Shown here piece after piece: positions 35,226 through 46,712 of a DNA stretch of 64,000 nucleotides. Positions within the stretch are counted from its first letter, which is position 1. Every line of letters starts with the position of its first letter. Under the pieces are notes generated by a model. The model was not told the DNA's origin. It did not search any database and saw only the letters and a list, made by a program, of their open reading frames with translations. The position numbers and the translations under genes are program-made. Source of the stretch: Anagrus nilaparvatae (taxonomy: Eukaryota; Arthropoda; Insecta; Hymenoptera; Mymaridae); assembly GCA_022575985.1 (NCBI GenBank), contig JAKSXM010000014.1, positions 16,988,001 to 17,052,000 on the forward strand, in the 5' to 3' direction.

Positions 35226-35269
35226 CCTTAAAATATTCTTAATTCCTTTAAATGTCTTTATGATATAAT

Positions 35270-36292
35270 CAGGGTTGGGAATACTGGACGCGCACCTTAT
35301 CCGTATATACGGAAATGAAAAATATGAATTTTGATTTTTTGCCGTATGTACGGTTTATTTAATACGGAATAATATGAAAAATACTGTATATACGGTTCTA
35401 AAAATGTACGGATCAGTATTTTCAAAACCGTACATACGGATAAATTTGTACGGGACCCGTATTTTGTAAACCTTATATACGGTTCTCAAAATTTTTCAAC
35501 CGTATATACGGTTGATAGAAATACGGGCCCATACATCACTCGTCCGTATATACGGTTTTTATAATACGGGAACAGTATTTTAGACAACCGTATATACGGG
35601 TCAAAACTTTAATCAACCGTACAAACGGATTAGTCGTATACGGGACCGTATATCATTTACCCGTATATACGGTTAATTTAAATACGGGAACCGTATAATA
35701 TTAGCCGTATATACGGTTTTCACTTTATGGGAGCCGTATTTTAGATACCCGTATATACGGGTCAAACGTTAATCACCCGATTTAATACAGAAAAGTATTT
35801 ATACATTAATAATACGGACAAGAATGAAAACGAAACCGTATATTATTCACCCGTATGTACGGATCAGAGGTATACGGGTCCAGTATAATTCTATCCGTAT
35901 ATACGGTTAACAAAATATGGATCCCGTATTTTAGGCATCCGTACAAACGGCTGAAAAAAATTGAGACCCGTATATACGGGTGGCTGATATACGGTTCCGC
36001 ATTTCAGTCATCCGTATATACGGATAAATGATATACGGATCCGTATATACGGGTCTCAACTTTTTTCAGCCGTTTGAACGGATGCCTAAAATACGAGTCC
36101 CGTATATTGTTACCCGTATATTCAGAAAAATTTGTACGGACCCGTATTCATTTCACTCGTACATACGGATACGGGTTTGTAAAATATTTTTCCGTATATA
36201 CGGCTATGAAAAATATGAACCGTATTTTTCTGTTCCCGTATATACGGCATACGGTTAATGCGCGTCAAAATCGCTCGTATTTCCCAACCCTG
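35270..36292. mobile_element. hAT-type MITE filled with palindromes
   Basis: Terminal inverted repeats CAGGGTTGGGAATAC (35270-35284) and its near complement (ending 36292) fit the hAT end rule YARNG. A perfect 8-bp duplication, GATATAAT, flanks it at 35262-35269 and 36293-36300, the size produced by hAT transposases. GACGCGCA lies inside both ends in mirrored orientation. The interior has no transposase; it is an array of CCGTATATACGG palindromes (see separate entry). Frames at 36028-36328 and the minus-strand one are readings of the repeats. The superfamily call rests on ends and duplication size. Confidence 0.92.
35301..36247. repeat. CCGTATATACGG palindrome array
   Basis: Thirteen exact copies start at 35301, 35500, 35544, 35588, 35661, 35705, 35749, 35895, 35968, 36012, 36041, 36192 and 36236. 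Nine near copies (one to four changes) start at 35342, 35384, 35428, 35471, 35617, 35851, 35939, 36070 and 36157. Ten of the 21 intervals are exactly 44 bp and five exactly 29 bp; 102 and 87 are sums of these (29+29+44 and 3x29). Most 44-bp intervals carry a second, opposed palindrome in the middle (TACGGGAACCGTA or variants). In hAT elements short subterminal repeats bind the transposase, so that is the leading explanation, but density and regularity here are high. Confidence 0.95.
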
Positions 36293-36627
36293 GATATAAT
36301 TGCGCAAGATTCACCAAAAACTGTCTAGTAGACATATAGCATTATCATAAAAGAAGATTATGGACTGATGTAGAAAAATCTTTTATTTCTTCTCTAAGAA
36401 AGCTCATTTTTTCCATGTGATGTTAAACTAACAATATCAAGGAAAAGAGCATTTTTAATTTTTCTTATTATTTTATACTTTGTTATTTAAAATCAGAGTA
36501 AAATAGATCATTAAGAAAATTTTTTAATAACTTATGAGTAACTATAGTGTATACTACTACTTGGCGGCGAAGTTTTTCTCGGTTTCAAATTTTCAAAAAA
36601 TGACTATCTTTATAGTTACGAAAGATG

Positions 36628-36697
36628 CATGGTCGAGCTGCTTTGGTTGAAAATTAAACCAATTGATTCAATTTTCAACTAAAGCAGCTTTACCATG
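36628..36697. ncRNA. miRNA-like 70-nt hairpin (candidate)
   Basis: Bases 36628-36655 pair with 36670-36697 around a 14-nt loop. Of 28 positions, one is a mismatch and two would be G-U pairs in plus-strand RNA. Size and near-complete pairing fit an animal pre-miRNA, and there is no sign of terminal repeats or target duplication. Expression is unknown; a decayed mini-element is the alternative. Confidence 0.4.
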
Positions 36698-37293
36698 TGG
36701 TTTTGTAATGCGGTTTATATTCCCGCCTTATTAGAATTTAATATGTAAAAATAGTTTGGTAAAATACACTCATTTATATAGAAATATATATAGTGGTGTG
36801 TATAATTAGTACGCATGCCTAATCTCGGGCCTCTAATAAATGAGAAGAGGAGATGTTTGGGACCGCTGACTTATGTCAAGTTCGATCTTCTTCTCCCGGA
36901 TCTCAATTAGAGTAGATCTCGGAGAGTCGCATAGGCTATAGTTTTAATAATAGTTAATATTAAGCAGTTATTATATTTATAATATATTATATTATTATAG
37001 TGTAAAATAAAAATAGTGAACTTTAAGTTAAAAATAGTGAACTTTAAAATAAATAGTAAACTTTAAGTGTATAGTTTAAAATAGTTACTTTTGTACGTTT
37101 ATGTAAATAAATTATTCTTAAGTTTAAATTAAAGGTAAATTTGTATTTATATTATTTTCTATTACCCTAAACTCAAGGCCCAAGTTTAATAAATAATCCC
37201 ATATACCAATTCCATTATAGTTTAGATACTTTTGATTTTTTTAGTGAAATTTCGTATTTTAAAATTTTTTACTTTCTTACATAACTCCGATAC
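36698..37293. other. Spacer, no gene seen
   Basis: A G+C-richer stretch at about 36810-36930 contains GAGAAGAGGAGAT and, further on, ATCTTCTTCTC in loose inverted relation. No gene. Confidence 0.45.
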
Positions 37294-37301
37294 ATGTATA
37301 A

Positions 37302-38008
37302 TAGAGTGGACCTAAAATTAGAGTTTTGAGAAAAACTTTGCTCCATGGATTTTTTTGTGAAGTTTTGGTCATAAAAAGTCCCCAGCTCCAAGGATTTTGA
37401 TTTTGCTTTGCAAAAACACGTGCCTGTAAGCACCTCAATTTTCCCATTTAAATAATATGGGAATTTTGACTTTTCAGCTTTCTAATTTTTTAACGTGCTG
37501 AAAAAATTTTTTTAAACACTACCAAACAGTTAGAAAATGATATTTAGACATATAAAAACTGATCCCTAAAGTTGTAGAAGTCCCGGAACACTTTGTTTTA
37601 TCAAAATAAAATTTTTAAAAATTGCAATTTTCTCATTTAAAATACATTATAAATAAAAAACAATGTATTTTAACTGGGAAGATTGCGATTTTAAAAAATT
37701 TTATTTTGATTAAACAAAGTGTTCTGGGACTGCTATAATTTTGCGGATCAGTTTTTATATGTGTAAACATCATTTTCTATCTATTTGGTAGTGTTTAAAA
37801 AAATTTTTTCAACACGTCAAAAAATTAGAAAGCTGAAAAGTCAAAATTCCCATATTATTTAAATGGGAAAATTGAGGTGCTTACAGGCACGTATTTTTGC
37901 AAAGCAAAATCAAAATCCTTGGAGCTGGGGACTTTTTATGACCAAAACTTCACAAAAAAACCCGGGGAGCAAAGTTTTTCTCAAAACTCTAATTTTAGGT
38001 CCACTCTA
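37302..38008. mobile_element. hAT-type foldback MITE with 8-bp TSD
   Basis: Ends TAGAGTGGACCTAAAATTAG and complement fit the hAT end rule YARNG. A perfect 8-bp duplication, ATGTATAA, lies at 37294-37301 and 38009-38016. The whole 707-bp body is one inverted repeat with arms of about 345 bp meeting near 37655, roughly 90% or more identical by eye. No coding capacity. Confidence 0.93.
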
Positions 38009-38016
38009 ATGTATAA

Positions 38017-40116
38017 TCAGTATATATAATTACTACAATTTTATAAATGATTTGTAAGAAAATGAAAGCATTATTATTATAGTAATTGATTTTATAAATA
38101 AATGTAAATAATAAGAATAAAAAATGTAATACTCTTCATGTTTTACTGGGGTCGGCGTGCGAAGAATGAATTGATATTCATGATCGTAATCGATGTGTAG
38201 TTTTAAAAAATAATTACCACATTAATATAGATAGATGTATTTTCATAAAAAGCATAAGAAAATAAAATAAAAGCATAAAGTATACATGACTTTTCTTCCA
38301 CATATAATATATTATTATGTAAATAATCAAATAAAGTCGACAAGTCATTATTCTTAATAACCATCCTGTAACGACTTCCTTTTACGCCCCTTATTATTAT
38401 TATTTTCCTTTACTAAAAACCACGAGCTAAAAAATATTATTTTTAATAAATCTAAAAGTGTATCACACAGACATACACACACACAGACATTTTTATCGTA
38501 ATTCTCTTTATATTACATGTCGATTCGTATTATCTCTTTATATACTTCATCTTTTTTTTTACCTTCATATTCATCATAAATATAATACACATATTTATAT
38601 TAGACCTTTGAGTATTCCAACTTATCAAACTGGACACAGCAATCGATCCTTGATCCCTCGAGAAATCGATAAAAAGTTAAAATCCGATTTTAAATATCAT
38701 TGACATTGCCACTCATTTCATTATTAAATTAAGCTCAATTGAAAGCTTGGAGCATTAAAATTTAAGGATAAGACGAGGTCTAACGTACACGTACCTAGAA
38801 CAATCCACTTTTGCCCTATCATTCTTTGGATATGAGTCAAATAGGAGTGAAAAGCAAAAGGAAAGTAAAAAAAATATGAATTAACGACGTGAATAATATC
38901 GATTTATGCCTCAAAAAATATATTCATGCAGTTCTTTCATCATATAATACTCTCTCTGTCCTATGCGAATTTTACTTACTGGCTTTTTATCTTATAAAGG
39001 CTTTACTTTTTTTATTTCCTTTTTTTCTTCTTCTAATATTTATTTAACTTCACATTTATATTATTCAATATATAATAAGTAACTAGCTAAGTATTTTTTT
39101 CTTTTTTTTTTTTCAATAATATTCATTTTGAATGTCACTGGGAAAATGGATTTAATAAAATTATACGAGTAAGAGACTAATGTAAAATTTATAAACCAAT
39201 GATTATTTTAGACGTACGAGTTTTTAATTTTTAAAAATAGTTCTATTTAATTAAATTATTTGGTAATTTTGTTCGATAAAAATAAAAAAAGATGAAATAT
39301 GTAATAAATATAGCTTTAATCAGAATTTATCTATATCATTTATCTAGATATAGAATTTCTAATATGCCTGGAACTAATTAGAGAGCTTGTTATGTACATA
39401 ACTTTACTACACACAGACACTTGAATAACAAAGTGTTATTAAACGTGTATGTGAATTGTGCATGTAGTCTATATATTTCTAGGTGTATAATTATATAAAG
39501 AATATAAATACAAAGTAACGATCTATAGTTATTCGTTATTTTATCAATTTATGAATTGCCAAAGCTCTTGAACTTAATAATTTACCACAAAACAATTGAA
39601 AATTTATTTTTTACTAGAGTTAATACTAAAATTAGTTACTAATTTTTACTTTTTTTCGGATTATTATATTTTTTAATTTACAGTTTTTTATTATCCTCCT
39701 GAATCCAAATGCAGCCAAAATAATATTATTTGGAATTAAATTGATTTACAAAAATTAGTATTTAAAATATTTCAGATTAAATAATTTTTGTTTTATTAAA
39801 TAAATACCCAATACCAAACCCTGTATGTTATTATTATCGATCCAAATTTTAATTTATTTTATTTTATAATATAAGGCTTCGTGTAATACATTAAAATTCA
39901 TGATATTTCCCACTGTTCAATCAAAACATAAATAATAAATCTTACTCGAATGTATAAATTATTAAAATTTTTTTAAATTTTATATAAGAATCAAAATAAA
40001 CACAGCTCAATCGTTATTAATTTATTAATTTAAATTCTAAATGTTTTTTAAGTAAACCTTAGTTAACCTCAAATTAATTAAGCGTAAACTCTAACCTAAA
40101 AATTGTTTAAAAAGTT
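38017..40116. other. A+T-rich spacer
   Basis: A (CA)-rich run near 38465-38490; otherwise no gene or repeat. The 81-residue frame at 38458-38703 is not supported. Confidence 0.5.
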
Positions 40117-42191
40117 AATGCAACCTAGAATTACGAATACCTTAGACTGGTCACCCTATTCAATAAATGAAGATGCTTTTTGTATTGAACATCGTCTTAG
40201 TACTCTGACAAACAACTTACAGGATGCCATTAATACACTTGCTCCTAGTAAAACATTAAACATGTAAATCCAATTATCCGTGGATTGATGCCGATCTTCG
40301 TTTATTACGTTCAAACGAGACGCCACAAGAAAACGTTATGCCAGGACAGGTTCTCGGGGGCTTCTTAATGAATTCTTAACTTTGGCTAATAAATTTGAAG
40401 AGAAATCTGAGGCAGCTCGTCATGCTTATATGCACAATCGTATATGCAGTGCTCTTGATTTAAAGAAAAATTTTTGGGGTTGACTCCTAAGGTAAATGAT
40501 GCTCTTCACGGCTTTTCACCTCAAGAGCTCAATGTATATTTTAGTAACATCTCAATATCCCCCACAGAAGATCTTTCTATTGCTTCTAATATAGTAGATA
40601 ACGCTCCTCTAGACGGTTTTGTTTTTAATAAAGTATCAGTAAACGATGTGATACTAGCAGTCTCACATTTCAAGTCACAAGCTTAAGGTGATGATGGCCT
40701 CCCTCAAAGCATAATAGCAAAAGCTTTACCAACTATAGCTCCTCACTAAACGCTACTCTTCAATGCATCATTATTGCAGGGAATATTTCCACCAGCCTGG
40801 AAAAAATCATGTATAACGGCAATAAAAAAAGTTCAAGTGCCTTCATTAACATCTGATTTTCGTCCTGTGGCATTACTATGTTTCTTGTCGAAGGTCCTTG
40901 AGAAGCTTGCTCATGATCAGATTGTTCTCTTTTTAAATAAATCCAAGATCTTCGATCAGTATCAGACGGGATTTCGCAAGTTTCATAGTACCCAAACCAC
41001 GTTGTTAAAACTAACGGATGACATCAGAATGGGTAAAGAAAATAAGTTGGCTACTCTGCTGTTGCAATTCGACTTCTCAAAGGCCTTCGACAATGTTTCT
41101 CCCTCAAAATTGCTAAAAAAGCTAAAGGACATTAGTTTTTCCAAGCAATCCCTTCAGTGGATATTGACATACATCACTGATCGTTCCATGTACGTAACAT
41201 CTAAGGCAACTACATCCTCTTCTCGTGAAGTCAATATTGTAGTCCCTCAAGGGTCGGTGCTCGGTCCCCTTCTTTTTTGTATTTACATGAATGACCTAAA
41301 GGATCACCTGGGTGATGATGGCACTTTTAGATTGCTGTATGCTGATGACCTTCAAATATATGTCCAGATCCCTGTCAATGAGATTGATAATGGTATTTCT
41401 CGCTTGTCGGAATCTGCTAAAAAAGTTTCAGAGTGGGCACAGCTTAACTGCTTGTCCCTTAACACCAAAAAAACGCAGGCAATTGTCTTTGGTTCTTCTA
41501 ACACCATAAAGAAATTCAATGCCCTAAATATTTCCAACATTCAGGTTAACAGTGTTGGTGACAAGGTTCCGTTTGTTGATGTTATAATTAGTCTAGGGGT
41601 AAAACTTGATAGTACTCTTTCATGGAGGCCTCAAGTACTTCAAGTAACCAAAAATGTCAATAAAGTTCTTTATTTTCTTGGAACTATCCGGCCTTGCACT
41701 TCAATTACTCTACGCAAGCGACTGGTCGAATCTCTTGTGGTCCCTCACCTTGACTATTGCAAGGTAGTATACTCTGATGTCTCCAATGAGTTGGGTGTTC
41801 TACTTCAGAGACTAACAAACTTTGGAATTAGATACATCCATGGCATTGGGCGCAACGAGCATATCACTGTTTTCCGTAGAAAACTGCATTGGATGAGTAA
41901 CTCAACTCGTACGGACTATTTCGCCTCTCTTATAATGTATAGGATAGTTCGTTTAAAAGAAACTCCTATTTTGCTACAACTATTCAAGCCTTATAAACCT
42001 GATAGGCCAGTTCGTGGTCCCCGTAAAGACTTAGATCCTACCACAGTTACAACTGATTGGGGCCTATATTCATTTCAGGTAAAGTATACTCAAACTTTTG
42101 GAACAAAATTCCTCCCTGCATTCGTGACCTGCGCTCATTAAATTTATTTAAAAAAGCAATAAGGCAGTATCTTTATAAATTAGATGCGTAA
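40117..42191 (+). pseudogene. LINE reverse transcriptase, frame-broken
   Basis: The 5' end starts in the linker after the endonuclease domain (reading ITNTLDWSPYS), shifts frame near 40310, and continues via NKFEEKSEAARHAYMHNR to the 70-residue frame at 40474-40686. A stop (40684) and a further stop (40747) precede the long frame at 40774-42141. That 455-residue frame holds the RT core: DFRPVALLCFLSKVLEKL (28-45), QTGFRKFHSTQT (64-75), catalytic FDFSKAFD (99-106), VPQGSVLGPLL (157-167) and YADD (189-192). A last frameshift near 42095 moves the conserved C-terminus (FWNKIPPCIRDLRSLNLFKK) to another frame, ending with TAA at 42189-42191. The catalytic residues survive, but the element lacks its 5' half and is dead. 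Confidence 0.95.
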
Positions 42192-42370
42192 CACTGTTTA
42201 ACAACAGCTTGACTAAATTAATATTAATTAATTTTGTTATTTAATTATTTATTTACAAAATTTAATCTATTTATTTATTTGTTGACTGATTAATAAAATT
42301 CTATTGACAAATTTTAATACATATTGATTGACTATTGACTGATTGACTTTTGACTGATTGTTGCTATGGT
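42192..42370 (+). repeat. LINE 3' UTR and TTGACTGA-type tail
   Basis: After the stop, A+T-rich sequence leads to repeated GATTGACT and TTGACTGA words at about 42275-42365. Short-unit tandem tails instead of poly(A) are usual for several LINE clades. Confidence 0.7.
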
Positions 42371-42438
42371 TATGAACCTATATTATAATTTATTTGTACT
42401 TTAATTGAAATTAATTTTAATTGAATTAATATATATAT

Positions 42439-43371
42439 GGGTGCTTTTCACGGGGACTGTATATTTTTTTATTGTTTACGGCACAACACTTATTACTTTT
42501 TCAAATTTTTTTTTGTTTTATGTTTTTCAAGGTCCAAATAACCTAAAATTTTCAATGGTACTGCTACAAATGCAAAAATAAATTCTACGTGTTATTCTTA
42601 TGGGATTTTTTTATTTATGAGGATGGTGGTGACATGGACGGTGGCGACATTTTGAGTGTATTATTGAAATAACTCTGTATTGAAGCAATCAAATTTTCTC
42701 AAACTCTGGGTACCTTATTTTTTCATCAAAACATAGAACTGAAGAAGATATATTAGGTAAAATATGGTATCCACTTGCAAAAAACGACATGGACGGTGGC
42801 GACATTTTTTTTTATAAAGGAATTTAATAAAATTTAATAGTTTTCAATAATTTTCATAGTTAAAGCTTGCATATTTAAAATTTTAAGTTTCCCACGTTTC
42901 TTATATGAGTAGTTGAGTAAGAAAAAAAATACAACAGTGCTTTCAAGCCCATAAATATAGAATGCGCACTATAAAAGGTGGAAAACTTAAAAAAAGCTAA
43001 AATCGAGGGATAGACTTGTATGTGACCATAAGCTAAGAGAATAGCATGAAAATTTGTTTCGTTGAAAAAAATGAGTTTTCGGGACCTAAATACGTCATAT
43101 GCATCCTACAGAAAAATTGAACTTCAAATTTTAAGCCGTTTTTTAATACTCAAAGTTTATAGTTAAGCAAAAGGACTGCGGACGGTGGCGACATTTTGGA
43201 CACATATGCTCTAAAAAGTTTTCTTGTTAACTTGCCAATATATGAGCAGTAGGTTGTGGCTTTAAAAAAATATTATTTATCAACTTATTAAAAGAAAGAA
43301 AAGTGCAAAAGAGCTTTCGTTTCGGATATAAATGGGGGCTAACTATGTATACCGTTCCTGGAAAAGCACCC
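42439..43371. mobile_element. GGGTGCTTTTC-ended inverted-repeat element
   Basis: GGGTGCTTTTC at 42439 and its complement ending 43371 are flanked by ATATATAT on both sides, which may be an 8-bp duplication but is ambiguous in an AT run. Inside, GGACGGTGGCGACATTTT occurs three times in direct orientation (42636-42653, 42791-42808, 43180-43197), with a weaker copy just before the first. No frame of note. Confidence 0.7.
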
Positions 43372-43379
43372 ATATATAT

Positions 43380-46300
43380 AATAAAAATGATTGGTTTTGA
43401 TATTTTAAATTTTTTACATATATTTAAAAACTTTTAAATGGAGAACAAACATATTATTTCTGTAACATGTAAGGCACAAAAAGAGGCATGCTCAAAAAGA
43501 AGCCTGAAAGGATAAATTTAAACAAGATTGTAATGGCTTTCCTGAATGATAAAAAATTTATTAAAGAACTTTCAATGGATGCAGAAATTACAAGAAAAAT
43601 TATCTTTTTAAAAGTTTGAACTACACTACATCGATTTATTTTGAAGATAAAAAATCCTTTTCTACTATCGTCTTTCTACAGAAATGCAGGTACTGAAATT
43701 ATCTCCTTTGTTTCATTTAATAATAACTGATGGTAAAGGAAGTTAATGAATAAACATTATTAAATAATAAGGTAAATGATAAGAAGAGGGTTGATGGCTT
43801 GATTTGAAATATTCGTTTAAACAAAAAAAGCAGTGCATAGATTATTCATGAACCCACAGTTGTTAAAACTTGGATAAGCATAAAAATTTTAGGAAACCTC
43901 CAGAGCATGTGTATACAGAAAACTAATAGCATAAAATAAAAGATGTTTAGAAAAGCAAATAATAAATAAACATAAACTCTAATGTATGCATATTTAGTTG
44001 CGTAATATTAAATAATAAAGAAAGTTAATTGAAGCATTACCATACTAATTACATAGAGTCTATGTATTCGTATATATTAATATGTAGAGTGTAACAAGTT
44101 ACTTTGTCCTTCACTCTTCTCCTGCGTGTCTCAAATTATCATGGGCGAAGCTTGCGCTTTCGTGTACGTGTATTAAAAGCCATATTGTTGCTGGCCTCTT
44201 GAATATGTGGTAGGGTACAGCATGCGTCGTTAATAAATGTAAGTCAAGTTAAAGGAAAATAAAAAAAGTTTTTAGATTGAGAAAAAAAGAATTTTAGATT
44301 GGTTAGAGAAGAAAGAAGAAAGAGAGAGTGTAAATGTTGGTTTAAGAAAGATAAGCATAGAAGAAGCCAGCTTAACTATATATACAGATAAATAAAGCTT
44401 GCTTATAGTATATATAGTTTTCGTATTGAGGTCGGTAGGATTTTGAGGCACGAGCCATAAGGGTGGGCTTAACAAGTGATCTTATCTGGTCAGATGAATG
44501 CCGGACTTGCATTACGTTTTTCCAAGCTTTCTTTCTTTCCTTTTATACTTATACAAGACTTTATAAAAACGAACGATTGCATCTTTAAAAAAAAACCTCA
44601 CTGCTTTCCTTGAACATATACGTTGACTGAATGATTACGTCCAGAGAATGAGATGTTACAATTAGAACTGTTTTATAACGTGAGTTGTTTGTAATTATGT
44701 AGATTGCAGATAACGTTTTTATATGTTAATATCGAGAATTTATTTCTTTTATAATTTCCGTTTTTTAATTTTTATTTTTTACAGTTTTTCTTTAAATACA
44801 TAGCAACTACAGAGATATTGATTTATGACTCTTGAGATAAAGATATTTTTTTAACAAAAGAATTTTAATTTTTATCTTCAATTTTAACAACTCAAAGTTT
44901 AAGTTTATAATTTTACTGTAAAATAATTTTGGTGGCAAAAATTTTATTTGTAAAACGATATTTAACTTTGAGAAACCAAAAGAGACAGTTCAGTTTCTTA
45001 TTTTCTTTTTGAAAAACCAAAAATATTCTAAATAAATAAAAATACTTTCTTAACTCTTGCTTTAATAGGTCTTAAAGTCGCTCAAAGCATTTCTCTTTAA
45101 GCTCATTTTACACTTGAAAAGGGTAATAAAATATCTAATAAATAGTAAACAATTATACTCTATCTCCTTCTCTCTCTCTCCTTTTCTCCCTAAATCTAAA
45201 TCTAATCTCTTCTTTAAGTATTCATATTTGGTGTTTCTTAAAAAAAAGCACCTTAAGGAACCTAAGGTAATTCCACCTTTAGCTACCCTGCTAGTTTGTA
45301 AACTTTAATAAAATATACATCAATTTTAATTTTTAGAAATTGAAAATTTTATTTTTCATGTAAAAATCTTTTAAATCATTTTTCACTTTATAATTTGACA
45401 GCAATAACAACTTAAGGTTAATTGATTTATGAATGTAGGTTATTTTCATGAAACATACTTTGCATATAAATTTTTACTTGTTTAGCTTTTTGTTTTTTTA
45501 TATAACTTAAGGTTCGCTAAGATAAATTACCTTAAATCGATGTCAAGATTGAAAAAAATATTTAACAAACGGACTTGTGTATTTGACAATTTAAACCCTA
45601 AAAAATTTATAAAATTATCTGGAATACTCCGTGTATTTATAAAAGTTTAAAAATTAAGTAAAAAGAGTTGATTAAAGAATTAAAGAAAGTTTTAAAAGTT
45701 TTTTATTTTAAAAGATTTGTCGAACAAAATTACATTTAAAAAAAGAACCTTTAAAATTATAACTATTAATCTGACAGGAACCTCGTTTATAAGTAAATTT
45801 CTTTTAGATTTTTTCTTTTTCGAGCGAGAGAGAAAGAATTCTATAATAGTTTATATTATATGGCTTGAAATGCAATGAAAAGCAAACATAAAGGTAATTA
45901 AAGCACGAATAAATAAAAGCACGTGCTTTACGTAAATCTCACTTATATACACACACAAACATACATATATATATATGAATATACATTATATGGCATGTAT
46001 GAACGTAATAAAAACAATTAACGAGCTATATAAAACTAAACATATAAATAATATTATCTTCAATTTTGATTGTCGTTATAAGAGTTAGTGGCAAAATCTA
46101 TACAGATGATGCATAAAAAAACTATGTTTGCAGTTTGCACGAAACCTTCCCCGTTATTATTATTTTTAGAAAAATGTGTATGCATTTTTTATAATTTATT
46201 AGAAAGTTAAACGTCAGATTACAAACATCCTATTATTAAATTCAAAAAATGTACACCCTATCGTGAATTATTTTATAATGCTTATAGCAAAATATAGCTA

Positions 46301-46599
46301 TAAAAAGGGTGTAATAAAATTTTTTATTAATAAAGATTGGAACTTTGAGCTTTATGGAACTCTAAAGCTCAGGAAATTGTTGGTTTTAATTCAATCGTAT
46401 CACACGAGACGCCTTTACGTACATTAAGAAATTGAGCATTTACGTCAAAAAAAGGAAAAGCTCTTAAACGACAGGAAATATGATTGATTCCAACTCAACT
46501 ACTAGAATAATGTAATAATACATATTTGTATATGGACTAATCCAGTTAACTTTAACTAGAAATTTTTTTTTTTTTACATTTTTACGAAGATAATTTATT
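43380..46599. other. Spacer, no gene seen
   Basis: Mostly A+T-rich. A balanced, unique stretch at about 44090-44530 is unexplained. An (AC)/(TA) microsatellite lies near 45950-45978. Confidence 0.5.
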
Positions 46600-46712
46600 T
46601 CTAATGGATAACTGAGCAGAAAATGTCACCCGCAGACCTTTTTTTCTATATTTTGACACCAGTTTTATGTAGTTTTGTTTATTGGTTCGACCCTGATGAT
46701 GAAACACACAGA
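46600..46712 (+). repeat. Dispersed repeat, copy 2 of 2
   Basis: Partner of 6087-6206. Reads GTCACCCGCAGACC, TTTTGACACC, TTATTGGTTCGACC, CTGATGATG. The minus-strand frame at 46582-46785 is a reading of it. Confidence 0.5.

Noticed and set aside
35301..36247. CRISPR-like reading of the regular array
   Set aside because: Repeats are 12-bp palindromes inside a hAT-type element with target duplications, spacers are not of uniform length, and the context is eukaryotic.
36028..36328. Overlapping frames on both strands in the palindrome array
   Set aside because: All arise from the CCGTATATACGG repeats, which lack stops in some frames.
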